Part shown: positions 12,181 through 22,010 of the stretch, in pieces | Numbering within the stretch: position 1 is the first letter of the stretch | How the letters are laid out: every line of letters starts with the position of its first letter | DNA from: Trochalopteron elliotii | Lineage: Eukaryota > Chordata > Aves > Passeriformes > Leiothrichidae | Length of the DNA: 64,000 nt | Assembly (NCBI GenBank): GCA_024734555.1 | Contig: JANPWX010000451.1 | Span: 1,820,728 to 1,884,727 of the forward strand | Direction of reading: 5' to 3' | The notes under the pieces: generated by a model | What the model was told of the DNA's origin: nothing | The model's input: only the letters and a program-made list of their open reading frames with translations | The model's database searches: none | Translations under genes and position numbers: made by a program

Positions 12181-13929
12181 AGTATTTGCTAGAACACTTA
12201 ACAAAGAATACCTGCACACATACAAACCCCAAATGGAATAATTTGATGAATAATTCGCATTTGTGGAGAAAATGCTTGCCTGGCTCCTTTCAAGGAATGC
12301 AGACACCTTGAATAAGCTTTATGCTCTGCCTTTAGCAGGGGCTTGCTTACTAAATGGTACAATACAAATACGTTCCAAAACTATAGGAAGAAGTCAGGCA
12401 ATAAATGTGTGGAACAATCTGCAGGTCTTATTATTCAGCAAAGGAATTGCCAAACCTGGATTTTTTGAGCTATGCCATGAAAAGATAGAAAGGTAGAAAA
12501 CACTTCATTGAGTGAACTTTCTTGCCAGATGTGTCAAAGTGCTGGCAGGGAACAGAAACACCAACAGTGGGTGCAGCTCATCATTTTCATTTTTTATTGA
12601 ATGAAATCAGAGGTGAGGTTTGTTTGGTTTGTCACAGAACCTGCCAAGATCTTATTCTGCAGAGATTCAGGAGTGAGCACAGCTCCTGCTGTTTGCCATG
12701 GGGAACCCAGGAGCTTGTGCAGGTATTTGAAATATGAGGCTTATTCATTATCACAAAGAAAGTAACCCGTGTTGCTGGAAAGCACTGGAGTCCTCACTGG
12801 ACAGATTTCAGTGAAACACTAAGAAAATCACCGATTTTGGTCCTTTTTTGGAAGAATCATGGAGGAATTCTCAAATCTCTGCACTGATGTGGAATGTTGT
12901 TCTCTGCAGTGAAGCTGCACTGTCTTCAGCAGTCAGAAATAGGATTGAGAAGGTGATGCCAGGCTTCTGCCTTTTTTCTACTTTTGTGCTCATTTGTTTT
13001 ATTTTAACTTAAAAATTTAGATTCCAATAAGCATCATTTATTCCCATGCCTCTCCCAGCACCTTTTTATGAAAGCAGAGCTTTTAAAAAAATTATAGTAA
13101 TAATACTTGCAAATTATGTCAAAAGCTTTTCTTGTTTACCTGAAAGATGTCAGGTCTGAAGCAGCAAGACTTGTTTTGTTTGGTTGGCTTCTAGGCTGCA
13201 AAAATTAGCTTCCACACACTGTAAAAATTTGTAACGGGGAAAAAGAAATGTTAGATCTTTTCCCTATCACCTTATAAAGTGTAATTCAGCTTGACAGTTT
13301 CATATACACGGGAGAAGTGAGAGAAACAAAGCATTAACAGCACACACGAGTTGATTGTCTGGAGATTTGGTCTCTGGAGAGCAGAGCTGATGCCTTGTGA
13401 TGGTGCAAGTTTCTTTGACAACAAGTTGAGTGTAGTTCCAGGCTCCCTCTGGCTCATGTAACATGAGCAAACAGTCTTAAAGATGGCTGAAAAATGTGGA
13501 AATCCAGACTGATTCCACTCTACTGGTACCAGCTCAGCTCTCAGCTCATCAATTCATAAAAATTCTCTTTCAAGCATTGTTTTTTTCCAGCATCTTGACA
13601 TTTCTATTAATTTTCTGTATTTGTTTAAGTGTTGCAAGGAACGAATTGAAACAGCATACCTAAAGAAAGGAAAAGAAGAAAAATAAAAGTCAATTAGTCT
13701 TTTTGCTTTTGCTGTCACCTGTTTTAATACTGGTGAAAATCCAGAGCAAGTCGTGATTTTAATCAAGTTATTTGTGTAAAACAGAAGCATTGTGTTATTA
13801 CAGATGAGCAGCTTCTACCTTCTCATTCCTGCACGGTTTTCTATTATGCAGTATTTCTCTGCATGGCTTTCAAGTATTTTGAATGCTATGTCAGAAAAAA
13901 AAAAAAAAGCTTTACTTTTATGAGCATCA

Positions 13930-14105
13930 AAGATTAGGCAGTTCTTGACTATCAGATAAGATTCATTTAAGTGAGTCATGAAAAGACCTCTTCTTGAAAA
14001 TGGTGATGGTAGACAAGGCTGTAGAAGAGATTGCTTTGCAAGCACATTGAACAGGGATATCTTAATAATACGTGAGCCATCACAGATCCTTTTAGGCACT
14101 CATCT
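13930..14105 (-). pseudogene. FREM1: FREM1 CSPG repeat 2 remnant with frameshift and stop
   Basis: One frame reads DECLKG, then VLLRYPCSMCLQSNLFYSLV and YHHHFQEEVF. The neighbouring frame continues HDSLK, stop, ILSDSQELPNL. FREM1 repeat 2 has EIMKK, then [20 protein letters not shown] with FGGEIF, then EDSFQ.VLWDSHEPPNL in the same order and at the same spacing. The join needs a one-base shift just after EEVF, and a TGA (13,973-13,975) falls where FREM1 has a coding residue. The poly(A) run at about 13,893-13,907 lies just downstream in the gene's direction. No clean splice sites were found. Confidence 0.6.
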
Positions 14106-14244
14106 GCTGTTTTTCTTTTCTCCTCTACTCCTCTATTAATATGAGCCCCAGGTAACCCCATCCATCACATCAGGGGAGCAATAGCAGTTATGCATTTTCA
14201 GCCATGTGGACAACTCAGTCCTTCACTCCCAAATATTCGTCACT

Positions 14245-14422
14245 GAATCACAGGATCATTCATTGCAGCTGGGAAAGGTCTTTAAGATCAAATCCAACCA
14301 TGAGCCCAACATTGCCAAAGCCCAGCACTGTTCACTCCATCACAGAGCAGTACCAGGGAACCTCCCCATGCTGCAACACCTACTTGGCCCATCTGCAGTG
14401 GATTCCTTGATAATATCCAGCA
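14245..14422 (-). mobile_element. CR1 LINE 3' fragment, old
   Basis: Reverse orientation: GAATCACAGGATCATT, then GGGAAAGGTCTTTAAGATCA, AATCCAACCATGAGCCCAAC, and later a degraded TAATATCCAG. Divergent CR1 copy in the intron between FREM1 repeat 1 and 2 remnants. Confidence 0.75.
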
Positions 14423-14551
14423 CTCGTTGGCTCAGTTGTTTCAGTGAGTGTATAATAATCACTTGAATTTAACCCACAAATAAAACATCAATATAGATGT
14501 TTCAGGAAGAACCATCTTCCCTTTCGCAAGCTTGAAGGTGACATTACTCAC

Positions 14552-14733
14552 CAGGTTGTCATCTATTGGTGGGATGGCAATGGGACACCACTGCCTGAGG
14601 GGAAACCAGTGCCTAATGCTTTGCCTTCCATCAAATATTCTTAAAACAGCCCAATCCTTGGCTGTGTCTCTCTCATCATGCTGGAAATAGGCAACTGCAT
14701 CCCCAGTGTTTTCAAACTCAAGGCTTTTGCCTC
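14552..14733 (-). pseudogene. FREM1: FREM1 CSPG repeat 1 exon, open, with good splice sites
   Basis: This 182-base segment sits between an acceptor (TATAACAG) and a donor (CTG|GTGAGT). It translates to GGKSLEFENTGDAVAYFQHD, then ERDTAKDWAVLRIFDGRQ, then SIRHWFP and ending IAIPPIDDNL. The core Y.HD..DT.KD..V.RIFDG..SIRH.FP is the first CSPG repeat of FREM1, and the following I..P.DD is the usual repeat end. Relative to the family there is a six-residue insertion (LRQWCP), produced by an 18-base imperfect tandem duplication in frame. No stop or frameshift is seen. The exon alone would pass as functional. Confidence 0.75.
14579..14614 (-). repeat. 18-base imperfect tandem duplication inside FREM1 exon
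   Basis: On the minus strand AGGCACTGGTTTCCCCTC is followed directly by AGGCAGTGGTGTCCCATT, with 14 of 18 positions equal. The copies encode RHWFPL and RQWCPI, so the reading frame is kept. Confidence 0.6.
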
Positions 14734-15283
14734 CTGTTATAGAAATGCAGAAAGAAAGTTACCATGTGCTCTTTCTATCAACACAAATTACCAATAAGAT
14801 TTTCAAATTTAAGCAGATGAGACACACGTCTTCTGTTCCCTGTGTAAAGGCTGGATCCACTTAAAAACAACAGGAGCCTTTTCATTCACTTCAGTGAACT
14901 TTAGATCACGTTCCAAAGAAGTGACATGATTATTTTTTCACCCTCAAATATACACTGGGCTGTTCTTAGTAACAAGCCTGAACTCTGCAGACTCTCACTG
15001 CAGAAATTCGAAAAGATGTGAAAATCTTATGTTTCTTTTAGAAGAATTTCTATTAATTTTTCTGGGACACATGCAAAAAAGTCTAACCTTGCCTAGGCAG
15101 ATTATGGGGGTAGGTTTAACAAGATAAACTGTGTTTATGTTCTGTAGGTGTTGCATTGCATCCCATAGTTGAACTCAGATCTGGCACAGCACCTCACACT
15201 ATGATCCATCAGTGCTGGGGATCTTCCATCACCAGGAGCTGGACAGCATTCAGCTAATCATGGTCATCCTTCTCTGTAGAGGA

Positions 15284-15605
15284 TCAGAGAATCATAGAAT
15301 CACCAAGGTTGGGAAAGACTCCAAGGTCATCAAGTCCAGCCATCAGCCAAGAACCACTTTGTCACCTAAACCATATCATGAATTGCCATGAACTGTCTGC
15401 TCGTTTTTTGAACACTTCCACTTTTGGATGGTGACCTGGGGAACCACTTCCCTGGGGAGCCTGTTCCAATGTTTAACCACTCTTTCAGTGAAGAAATGTT
15501 TGCTAATATCCAGTCTAAACTCTCCCCTGGCACAACTGGAGGCCATTTCCTCTTGTCCTGTGTCTTACATAACAGAGCATGACTCCACAGCTCAGCCCTA
15601 TGATA
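15284..15605 (-). mobile_element. CR1 LINE 3' fragment
   Basis: Reverse orientation: GAATCATAGAATCACCAAGG, TCATCAAGTCCAGCC, GGGGAGCCTGTTCCAATGTT, CACTCTTTCAGTGAAGAAAT, CTAATATCCAGTCTAAACTC, CCATTTCCTCTTGTCCTGTG. About 320 bases of the CR1 end, 5'-truncated. Confidence 0.92.
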
Positions 15606-15769
15606 CACGTGCATATAAAAACTGAAGTGTGATAATAAGGATTTGCATTGCTCTTCACAGCGAGCCACACAGCAAAATCCAAGATGCCAAATCCTCTCTT
15701 GTATCCAGTTTAAGCGATTCTTTTGGGGAAGGGAGGTTTTATAATGTTTATTTGAGCCTGGAGGAACTA

Positions 15770-15856
15770 TCCTGTTAGCACACCAATAAATGTTGAGTGT
15801 AATACCACAACACTTTCCTGCACCAAGGGAATTCTCACAGTGCTTGTGTCTGCAGC
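15770..15856 (-). pseudogene. FREM1: Possible FREM1 fragment at start of CSPG repeat 1
   Basis: After an acceptor-like CTGCTGCAG the frame reads ADTSTVRI, then PLVQESVVVL and HSTFIGVL, ending in TAG. FREM1 has a TADT..RV segment followed by L.EG and about 15 residues before the first CSPG repeat core, and the location between the 17.5 and 14.6 kb exons fits. About five residues between the two halves would be missing. The match is short and could be chance. A longer open frame across this region in another phase runs through a poly(T) tract and a CR1 and is not credible. Confidence 0.25.
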
Positions 15857-16058
15857 AGGCATGGAAAAGCAACAGCTTTCCCCCCTGAGCCAGCCTGCCT
15901 GCCGTGTGCCAGGCCTGCATGAGCCCTGGGTCCTTCCAGAACAATATGTTAACCAGGAAATTGGAACTTTGGAGTAGAAACTTAATCCAAAACCAGAAAG
16001 AAACATGAAAATGTGTACAAACAGCTCTCCAACTGGTGTATTTGAAACACACGCACAC

Positions 16059-16079
16059 TTTTTTTTTTTTTTTTTTTTT
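16059..16079. repeat. Poly(T) tract, 21 bases
   Basis: Run of 21 T directly after CACACGCACAC. Confidence 0.95.
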
Positions 16080-17354
16080 CATTTCTGCCTTTTTAATCCC
16101 TCTTATTGTGAGCAGGAAAAGGTGCAAGATTAGGTTAGTAAAAGAGAGGAAAATTTCCAAAAACTAAAAGGCAGAAAAGAGAAAAGCACTTAATTTTTAC
16201 CCCTCTTTCTCCACCCAAAACCTTCTCAAAGTACATTCCCACTTCAAATTTAAGCAGAGGGTATATGTTTTGATCAAAAACACTTAAAAAATGCTGTTGT
16301 GTGTAGCACTACCTTTGGAGTACTCTTAGCAGAATAGGTTTTATGTAAAACATTTATTCTCAACAAAAGTTTGTAGAAGTATGTGCACATGAAATATCCA
16401 CAGGATTTGTCTTAACCCACCACCATAAAAATTGTCATTTTGTGACAGACTCACTGCCCAGCCACATTATTTCAGACTATGTAAGCAGGCTAAAAGACCT
16501 CAAGATCACAGTGCATCCTTCTGTTTTCACTCTGGGAGCTAAAATTCTCTTCACTTGTGGAAATGTTGCGAGATTTTATTTTGCAAGTCAAAAGAGCATG
16601 GTGTGTCTTAAAATAAACCACCCAAAGAAGTCCAGAAAAGTGCCTTGTATTTAAAGGTTCTGTACATACAAGAGTCTCCAGACTTGAATTTTCCACATCC
16701 TGAAAGTTATTTGTGTGTCTAAATTCCTTTTTGCTTAGAGGAGCTAAATGTAAAAAGGCTTGGAAGGATGGGCCATTAAGTGAGAGCTGTAACTTCAGTG
16801 CTGCAGCTGAACAGAACAGCAACACTGCAGGGACAAGTGGGAACAAGCCAGGCACACTGTCATTTACCTCCCAAAATTCCAGGCATTTCAACACTTAAAA
16901 CCCTGTGACCTGTAAGATGTTTTTCTTATCTAACACTCAGAAGTCTTCAGAGTTTCTCCTTCAGCAGTCAGGTTTGACTATTGCTCAGCAAACAAAAGTA
17001 CATCTCATTTGCAGTGAGATAACTCCACAAGCAGAAATAGTGCTGAGAAGAACCAAAGGTATATTTTTAAAACAGTCATCAGACTTCAAGGAGCCACAAC
17101 TCCACTGTCCCAAATGTACCTGCAGATGTATTAACATGCACTCAAAAGCACTGTGAGCTCACACAGTGAAGCAAGACCATATGTAACCCTTCCAACCCAT
17201 GTTCCACCCAACCTTGGGAGCTTCAGCCTTTACACTTCTTTTTGAAAAATGGGCTGCAACAGGAGAACTGCTCATGAGCACATTATCAGTTGCTTGAAAC
17301 TCAGCCTAGCAAAACAAGCAAAACAAACACTCCCTGAAAGATTAATGCAGCATT

Positions 17355-17740
17355 TGCTGACTGGCAAGCTTGCTTTGGATGTAGTACAGCAGTGCTGACT
17401 GCAGACAGCCAGGCTCCATTACTTCATAGACCTGTCTCGCAGCAGGAGACACGTCGGGTGGCAGGTACCAATTCTCAGATCACAGAGATCCTGCTGAGTG
17501 AGGGGTGTCATGGGCTGTGCACAGCTCTCCAAACGGGTGAGCCATCCCTGCAGCAGGAGAATTAGCAATGTGCAATGTTACTTTTTCCCTTTGCTGTTTC
17601 TGCATCTTCAGCATCTTGAGCGGTGGCCGTCAGTGTGCAAGGGTGAGTTGCTGAGCTTCTGAGATGAACATAGACACAAGGGCAGCTTCACATTGTGTTT
17701 GTAATATCTCCCTTCATCAGGACGTAAGTCCAAACATTTT
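17355..17740 (-). pseudogene. FREM1: FREM1 N-terminal domain exon remnant with several frameshifts
   Basis: Five blocks match consecutive FREM1 blocks but lie in alternating frames: CEAALVSMFISEAQQLTLAH; LTATAQDAEDAETAKG; KVTLHIANSPAAG; WLTRLESCAQPMTPLTQQDL with CDLRIG; YLPPDVSPAARQVYEVME. The blocks align with almost no gaps inside them. Frame changes are needed near 17,630, 17,585, 17,545 (one extra base) and 17,468 (one missing base). The last two cancel, but the uncorrected frame carries a TGA near 17,478. A possible acceptor (AAACAG) lies at 17,741. No clear donor is seen at the low-coordinate end. This is the strongest single piece of evidence that the locus no longer encodes a full protein. 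Confidence 0.68.
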
Positions 17741-18784
17741 CTGTTTATGAATAAGAAAGCCCAGTGAGTCTTTGTACTCATATTAGCAAGGCCAAGGGAA
17801 TTCCCAAAGGCAGGCGAGTGCACACAAATGGGTGTGTGTATATATAGACTTCAAGCAACTCTTGGATGCATCAACAAGTTACTGGGATAATGCTAGAGAA
17901 TTAACAGTTAAACACAACAATTATCTTCTAAGCTTTGCCTCAGACAGTCAATAATCTTGTCCCAGTTAATGCAGCTGGCAAAATTCCCATTTAAAAGGGC
18001 AGGATTCTGCATTAGATTCTTGAACAACTGCACAAAGAAAGGTGATACACATCTAGGTTAGCCTAGATGAATGGAGCAATCCAGTCATGGATTTCCCAGA
18101 TTTTGGCACTTGTCTTTTATTAGTTATGTCAGTTAAGTGTAGAAAGGCATGGCATGGATGATGAGCCCTGGAATACTTCAAAAGTCCAGTTTCTGCTCTT
18201 TGATCCAGACAACTGGAATTTTGAATGGAAATTATGTATACCCTCCAGAAGGGAAAAAACTCACAGGGTTTTCAAATTCACAAAAGTGACTCTGTGTAAT
18301 TGTGGCCATAGCTACTTCTGATTAAGTCCCCATTAGCAAGCTACCCCTCTTCTACTTTTTATAAATAAAATTAATTCAATTCAGACAGGTAATCACGGGT
18401 ACTTTTTTAGCTAAAAATGGACAGGTGTTGTGATTGACCGTTATTTTCTTCCTATATCATTTATTCATGGCAAGGCACTGACATGATTCCTGACAAGATC
18501 ACAGAAAGTATGAGGTATCCAGGTACCAGAAAGCCACAATTTTATTTTCTTTCAAGTTCCATTAAACTCCTCCACATCAGTTTTTCTTTTGTTTTACCAC
18601 TATTTTGTAAAGACACCTTCAAGATGCAAAACAAAGCTAGATGAGTTGCAAGCTAAGACAAACCCTTGTTAAAAATCTAGGCAATGTTTCTACAACAAGC
18701 ACTTTGAAGTCCAAAAATAAGCTTATCCCAACACTATTTGTTTTCAAATATTTCCTTCTACTTGCATTTTTTCAGATATTCAGG

Positions 18785-18972
18785 TAGATGCCCCTTCTCC
18801 CCTGCCACTAATTGACCTGAAGCAGGAAGCAAAGCCATGCTCCACGCAGGCAGACTGTACAGGAAACGAAGGCTGGGATTCTTCTGCCTGCTCTGTCAGA
18901 TGTGCCAAGCAATTCGTGGAATTCCAGAGGCATTTGTCCAACAGGAGGAATACTTGACTCCAGCTTCCTGAT
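18785..18972 (-). pseudogene. FREM1: FREM1 N-terminal domain exon remnant with stop
   Basis: A pyrimidine-rich acceptor ending CTGCACAG at 18,973 precedes an open run beginning IRKLESSIPPVGQ. It continues PLEFHELLGTSDRAGRR and IPAFVSCTVCL. This parallels the FREM1 segment with LLEPDC, then LEVSEFYGLS, then ECTISL, in the same order and with similar spacing. The frame ends in a TAG at 18,808-18,810, inside what should still be coding, and no good donor follows. The exon expected before it (FREM1 residues around VFDCHF) was not found between here and 21.4 kb. The plus-strand reading of the same DNA is also open, which I treat as a shadow. Confidence 0.6.
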
Positions 18973-19029
18973 CTGTGCAGGGTACAAGTATTTCTATGAT
19001 AGTCTCCAGTTCAGCAGACCTGAAAGCAG

Positions 19030-21400
19030 AGGATTTATTACACACAAGATCAAGAAGCCTCTCCTTTGATCATTTATACAGCGCTCTGTGAATGAAGGCA
19101 TTCAGAGCCCAGCTCCAGCACACTCTGAAATATTCATGGATACAGCCAAGAACAATAACCAAGCATTGGTTGGAGAGCAGATCCTCTGCTGGGGGACATC
19201 ACACGGCAACTTGGTTGGCTTTGGTGGGGGAAGAACAGTTTACACAAGCTAAAATTGTAATCTTTTTGCACATGGAGCTCTTCTTTGTAAACCATGCTTT
19301 GATACACATCTGTGAGCCAGATAATAAACACTTCAGATAAATCACTGGAAGGTTTAGAGAGCTCTATGTGCTCTCTCAGACTTTCAGTTGTAGAGCAGAG
19401 GCCAGAAGTCAGCACTGATTACACCTCAGTAGCAACTAACCATTATAAATATCACAGTTGCATTCATTTGGACAGTTTCTTGGAACCTTCTGTTCTGTTT
19501 CTGAAGAGCTCTCTTCAGAACTCTGCATCTTTTATCCTGTGGTACTTAGACACTTACATCCCATGCTTGAGTAGGGCTGGATATCCCACTGAGCCTTGAA
19601 ATATCAAAAGAGGACTGCCAGAACATTTCTTTCTCCTGTAAATCAAGCAGACATCTCCATGATGCCCACAGCAAGTTTTCCCCATGGCCCAACCCCTCAT
19701 TCAGCCAATGGCCAGAACTGGGACAGCACCTGCAAGTTATTGTCACCTTGAAAGGAATCATTCACACAGCCCAAGCACTTGGGGTTTTAAGGTGTAGGGA
19801 AGTCCCAGTCAGCTGGAGCTACCCAGGGACATCAATATTTGTCAAGAAGTTTTCTTTGACACTTGGCTGAGGTGTAGTTCTGAAGTGATCTCATAAGAGT
19901 TACCACAGCTCTGAATTACAGCTGAGATTTTTCAGAAGGACATAAAATATGAGGTGGTGGACAACTTCCAACAGAGGTGAGCTTTGGAAAACCCTAGGTG
20001 GCAAAAAAGGCAATGACAATAATCACTTCCAAGTCAGTGTTGAAACACAAAAGAGGGCACTCCCTTAAAATTTAAGTCACATTATCACAACTGAGTTCCC
20101 CCCTCTAAGTTCTCAGACTCTCACTATTTTCTTGCAAAAACTGGTCAGCCATTGTCAGTATTCTTAATGTCTTAGTGGCAATCAAACTTTTTGTTAAGAT
20201 AAATACTAATAAACTGGTAAAGAGGAAAACCATCATTATTTTACCAGAAAAATCCAACATTGTTGTCTCAGGAGGCACCTGAAATTTTGCTTACATAAGT
20301 ACTGCAGGGTTGTGTTCATGCTAGGACATGAACAATCTCAACAACCTTTTATGCTTTAGTAAGATAACTTTCATGCCATAACTTTATTCTGTCATTAAGA
20401 CAGCAATAATTTAAGATAGGAAATAAAGAGGAAAAAAATTGCCTTTGCACAAGTTATTCTATTAAAGACTGGAATATTAATGTTATTGGGTACATGAGAC
20501 CCTGTGCAACCATGGAAACCATGGCATTGGATCCATTCAGCCTCCAAAGCTGAGCTGGGGCCTATGGTTGCTATGAGAGGATATAGCACACACCCCTCAG
20601 CAGTTCTGGTTAGAAAGTTCTATTGTGTGTTTGTCTACACTTCATCTCAGCATAAAGCTATTTGTGGAACCAAGGTTAAGGAAAGGGTTCTGAAATCTGA
20701 AAACATACCTTTCAGATTAATTTAGGAAATCAGATGCTCTTTCACAACAGTTTGGGGCTTGTTTGTGACATTTTAACTGTTATCTTCCCTTGTTCTGAAA
20801 AGATAAAAAAGGATATAGCGAATTTGACTTGGAGAAGTTAGGGATTAATTTATATTCCAGGAGCATATAAGTATCCTTTCCAAGCTCATCCTCAGCCCAG
20901 ACATCCTACAGACAGCCTGCAGGAGCTGGTGGTATAGAAATATGCTGCTGATTTATGTTTTTTTAATTTCAATTTGATTGCATAATTTTAAGGAAAAATA
21001 TAAATGTAAATCCTCTGAAACACAATAAACTCAAAACTCTAGCTATTATTTAATCTATTGTCTTTTCTAATTGCAAGAGCACTTATGCTAGGAACAATGA
21101 CATGGCACATAAAACCATCTTGATGTACAATATTAAAGCCTAAAAATCAAACAGAAGTTTTCTAAAAGGTTTATGAACTCTCAGTTCAGAGAACGACATC
21201 TGTAGCAGGGTGGGATGGGATAAAACTTTCCCTGTGAAAAGCATAAAACTCACCTAAACCAACAGCACACTTTTCTTTAAAGTGGCTTATTAAGCCTTCA
21301 AAGCAGGTGATGATCTCTGCACCAGCTGCTCTGACAGCAGCTCCCCCCACACCAATTTTCCATGATCAATGGACTTGTCCTCAGACCACCTCTTCCCTCT
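19030..21400. other. Presumed large first coding intron of FREM1
   Basis: No repeat family and no exon recognised. The FREM1 segment between the 21.4 and 18.9 kb exons (about 45 residues) should have been encoded here and was not found, so it may be deleted or decayed. Confidence 0.4.
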
Positions 21401-21422
21401 CAGCATCAGAACAGTCCCCTAC

Positions 21423-21755
21423 CTGAGCCATACATATTCCAACTTTCTGTGCCACTGTCTCATTTAAAACCACTTTTCCTACCTTGCAGGACCTGCTCTC
21501 TCCGGGAAGATCGAGCCGTAGTTCGGTCTCCGTGATGTTCACCATCTGTCCCCTCTCTGCGCTGATGCCTCTGTTCCCCAAGACAAATTTTGCTGCTTCT
21601 ACATATGCAAGGACGCACCAGAAATACCAGAATATCCAACTTGAGAAAACTGAGCAGAGCTTCACTCTTCTGAGTCCAGGTGCCTCCTTTAGTGTGGTTG
21701 AAGTGCTCAGCGGATGACAGTGCTCGTTTCTGGGAGTAACAGACAAGAGCAGCAT
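21423..21755 (-). pseudogene. FREM1: FREM1 signal-peptide and N-terminal exon (open)
   Basis: This segment is open throughout. A hydrophobic stretch (IFWYFWCVLAYVEA) resembling a signal peptide is followed by FVLGNRG, then CKVGKVVLNETVAQKVG, then CMAQ and a donor (CAG|GTAGGG) at 21,422. FREM1 has the same order: a signal peptide, an NRG motif, a CKV..V.NE...Q.VG block, and an exon end shortly after. The only in-frame Met upstream is at 21,755, about 35 residues before the hydrophobic core. This is an unusually long n-region, so the original ATG may be lost or may sit in another exon. The 5' edge given is that Met and not a proven exon start. The family match is convincing. Whether the exon is still used is unknown. 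Confidence 0.72.
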
Positions 21756-21818
21756 TTCTGCTCAAGAAAGGCTTGGAATTGCTTCCAGCTTTGCCGCTGT
21801 CAGAAGGAGTTTTGATTC

Positions 21819-22010
21819 CTATTTCATTTTAAAGTCTATAAAAAAGCCACCCAGTTTCCTCCAAGCTGTTGCAGGCTCGTCTTGCTTGGTGTCACTCAGT
21901 GGCCCAGTGGCCGCGGCTGAGCAGCTCGCAGGTGTCTCAGGTGTTGGAACGGTGGAGGTCAGTGGTTCACCTGAGGAGTGCTCAGCAGATGGAGATGGCT
22001 CCCCTGGCAC
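21819..22010 (-). promoter_or_regulatory. Possible 5' region of FREM1: short GC-rich block with TATA-like motif
   Basis: Just upstream of the signal-peptide exon on the gene strand lies a GC-richer block with a few CpG (CAGCCGCGGCCACTGG), followed by TTTTTTATAGACTTT. The block is also open for 63 codons but resembles no domain. Promoter identity is only suggested by position. Confidence 0.2.

Larger units (their letters stand above)
2815..21755 (-). pseudogene. FREM1: FREM1 remnant: multi-exon, partly decayed gene
   Basis: In vertebrates FREM1 is a secreted basement-membrane protein that works with FRAS1 and FREM2 in epithelial adhesion. Here a series of minus-strand segments matches it in order: signal peptide and N-terminal domain at 21.7-17.4 kb, CSPG repeats from 14.7 kb downward. 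Several segments end at good splice sites. Exons at 14.6 and 10.1 kb are open over their full length, while those at 17.5, 18.9, 14.0 and 11.5 kb need frameshifts or contain stops. Introns are retained, so this is not a retrocopy. The Calx-beta and lectin domains were not found and may lie left of the window or be lost. The family assignment rests on remembered FREM1 sequence, compared by eye. Alternatives are a degenerate gametolog or segmental copy with an intact gene elsewhere. The left boundary is that of the last fragment I could place. Confidence 0.72.

Noticed and set aside
13835..13980. Alternative frame (HLNESYLIVKNCLIF) resembling the start of FREM1 repeat 3
   Set aside because: The adjacent frame over the same bases gives a better and longer match to the end of repeat 2 (DS..IL.DSQELPNL).
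15366..16160. 264-codon minus-strand open frame, the longest in the window
   Set aside because: It runs through a poly(T) tract (giving poly-K) and a CR1 fragment and has no domain; chance openness.
18770..18957. Plus-strand open run after TTTTTTCAG ending in a cysteine-containing tail
   Set aside because: It overlaps the FREM1 exon remnant on the other strand, and resembles no known protein.
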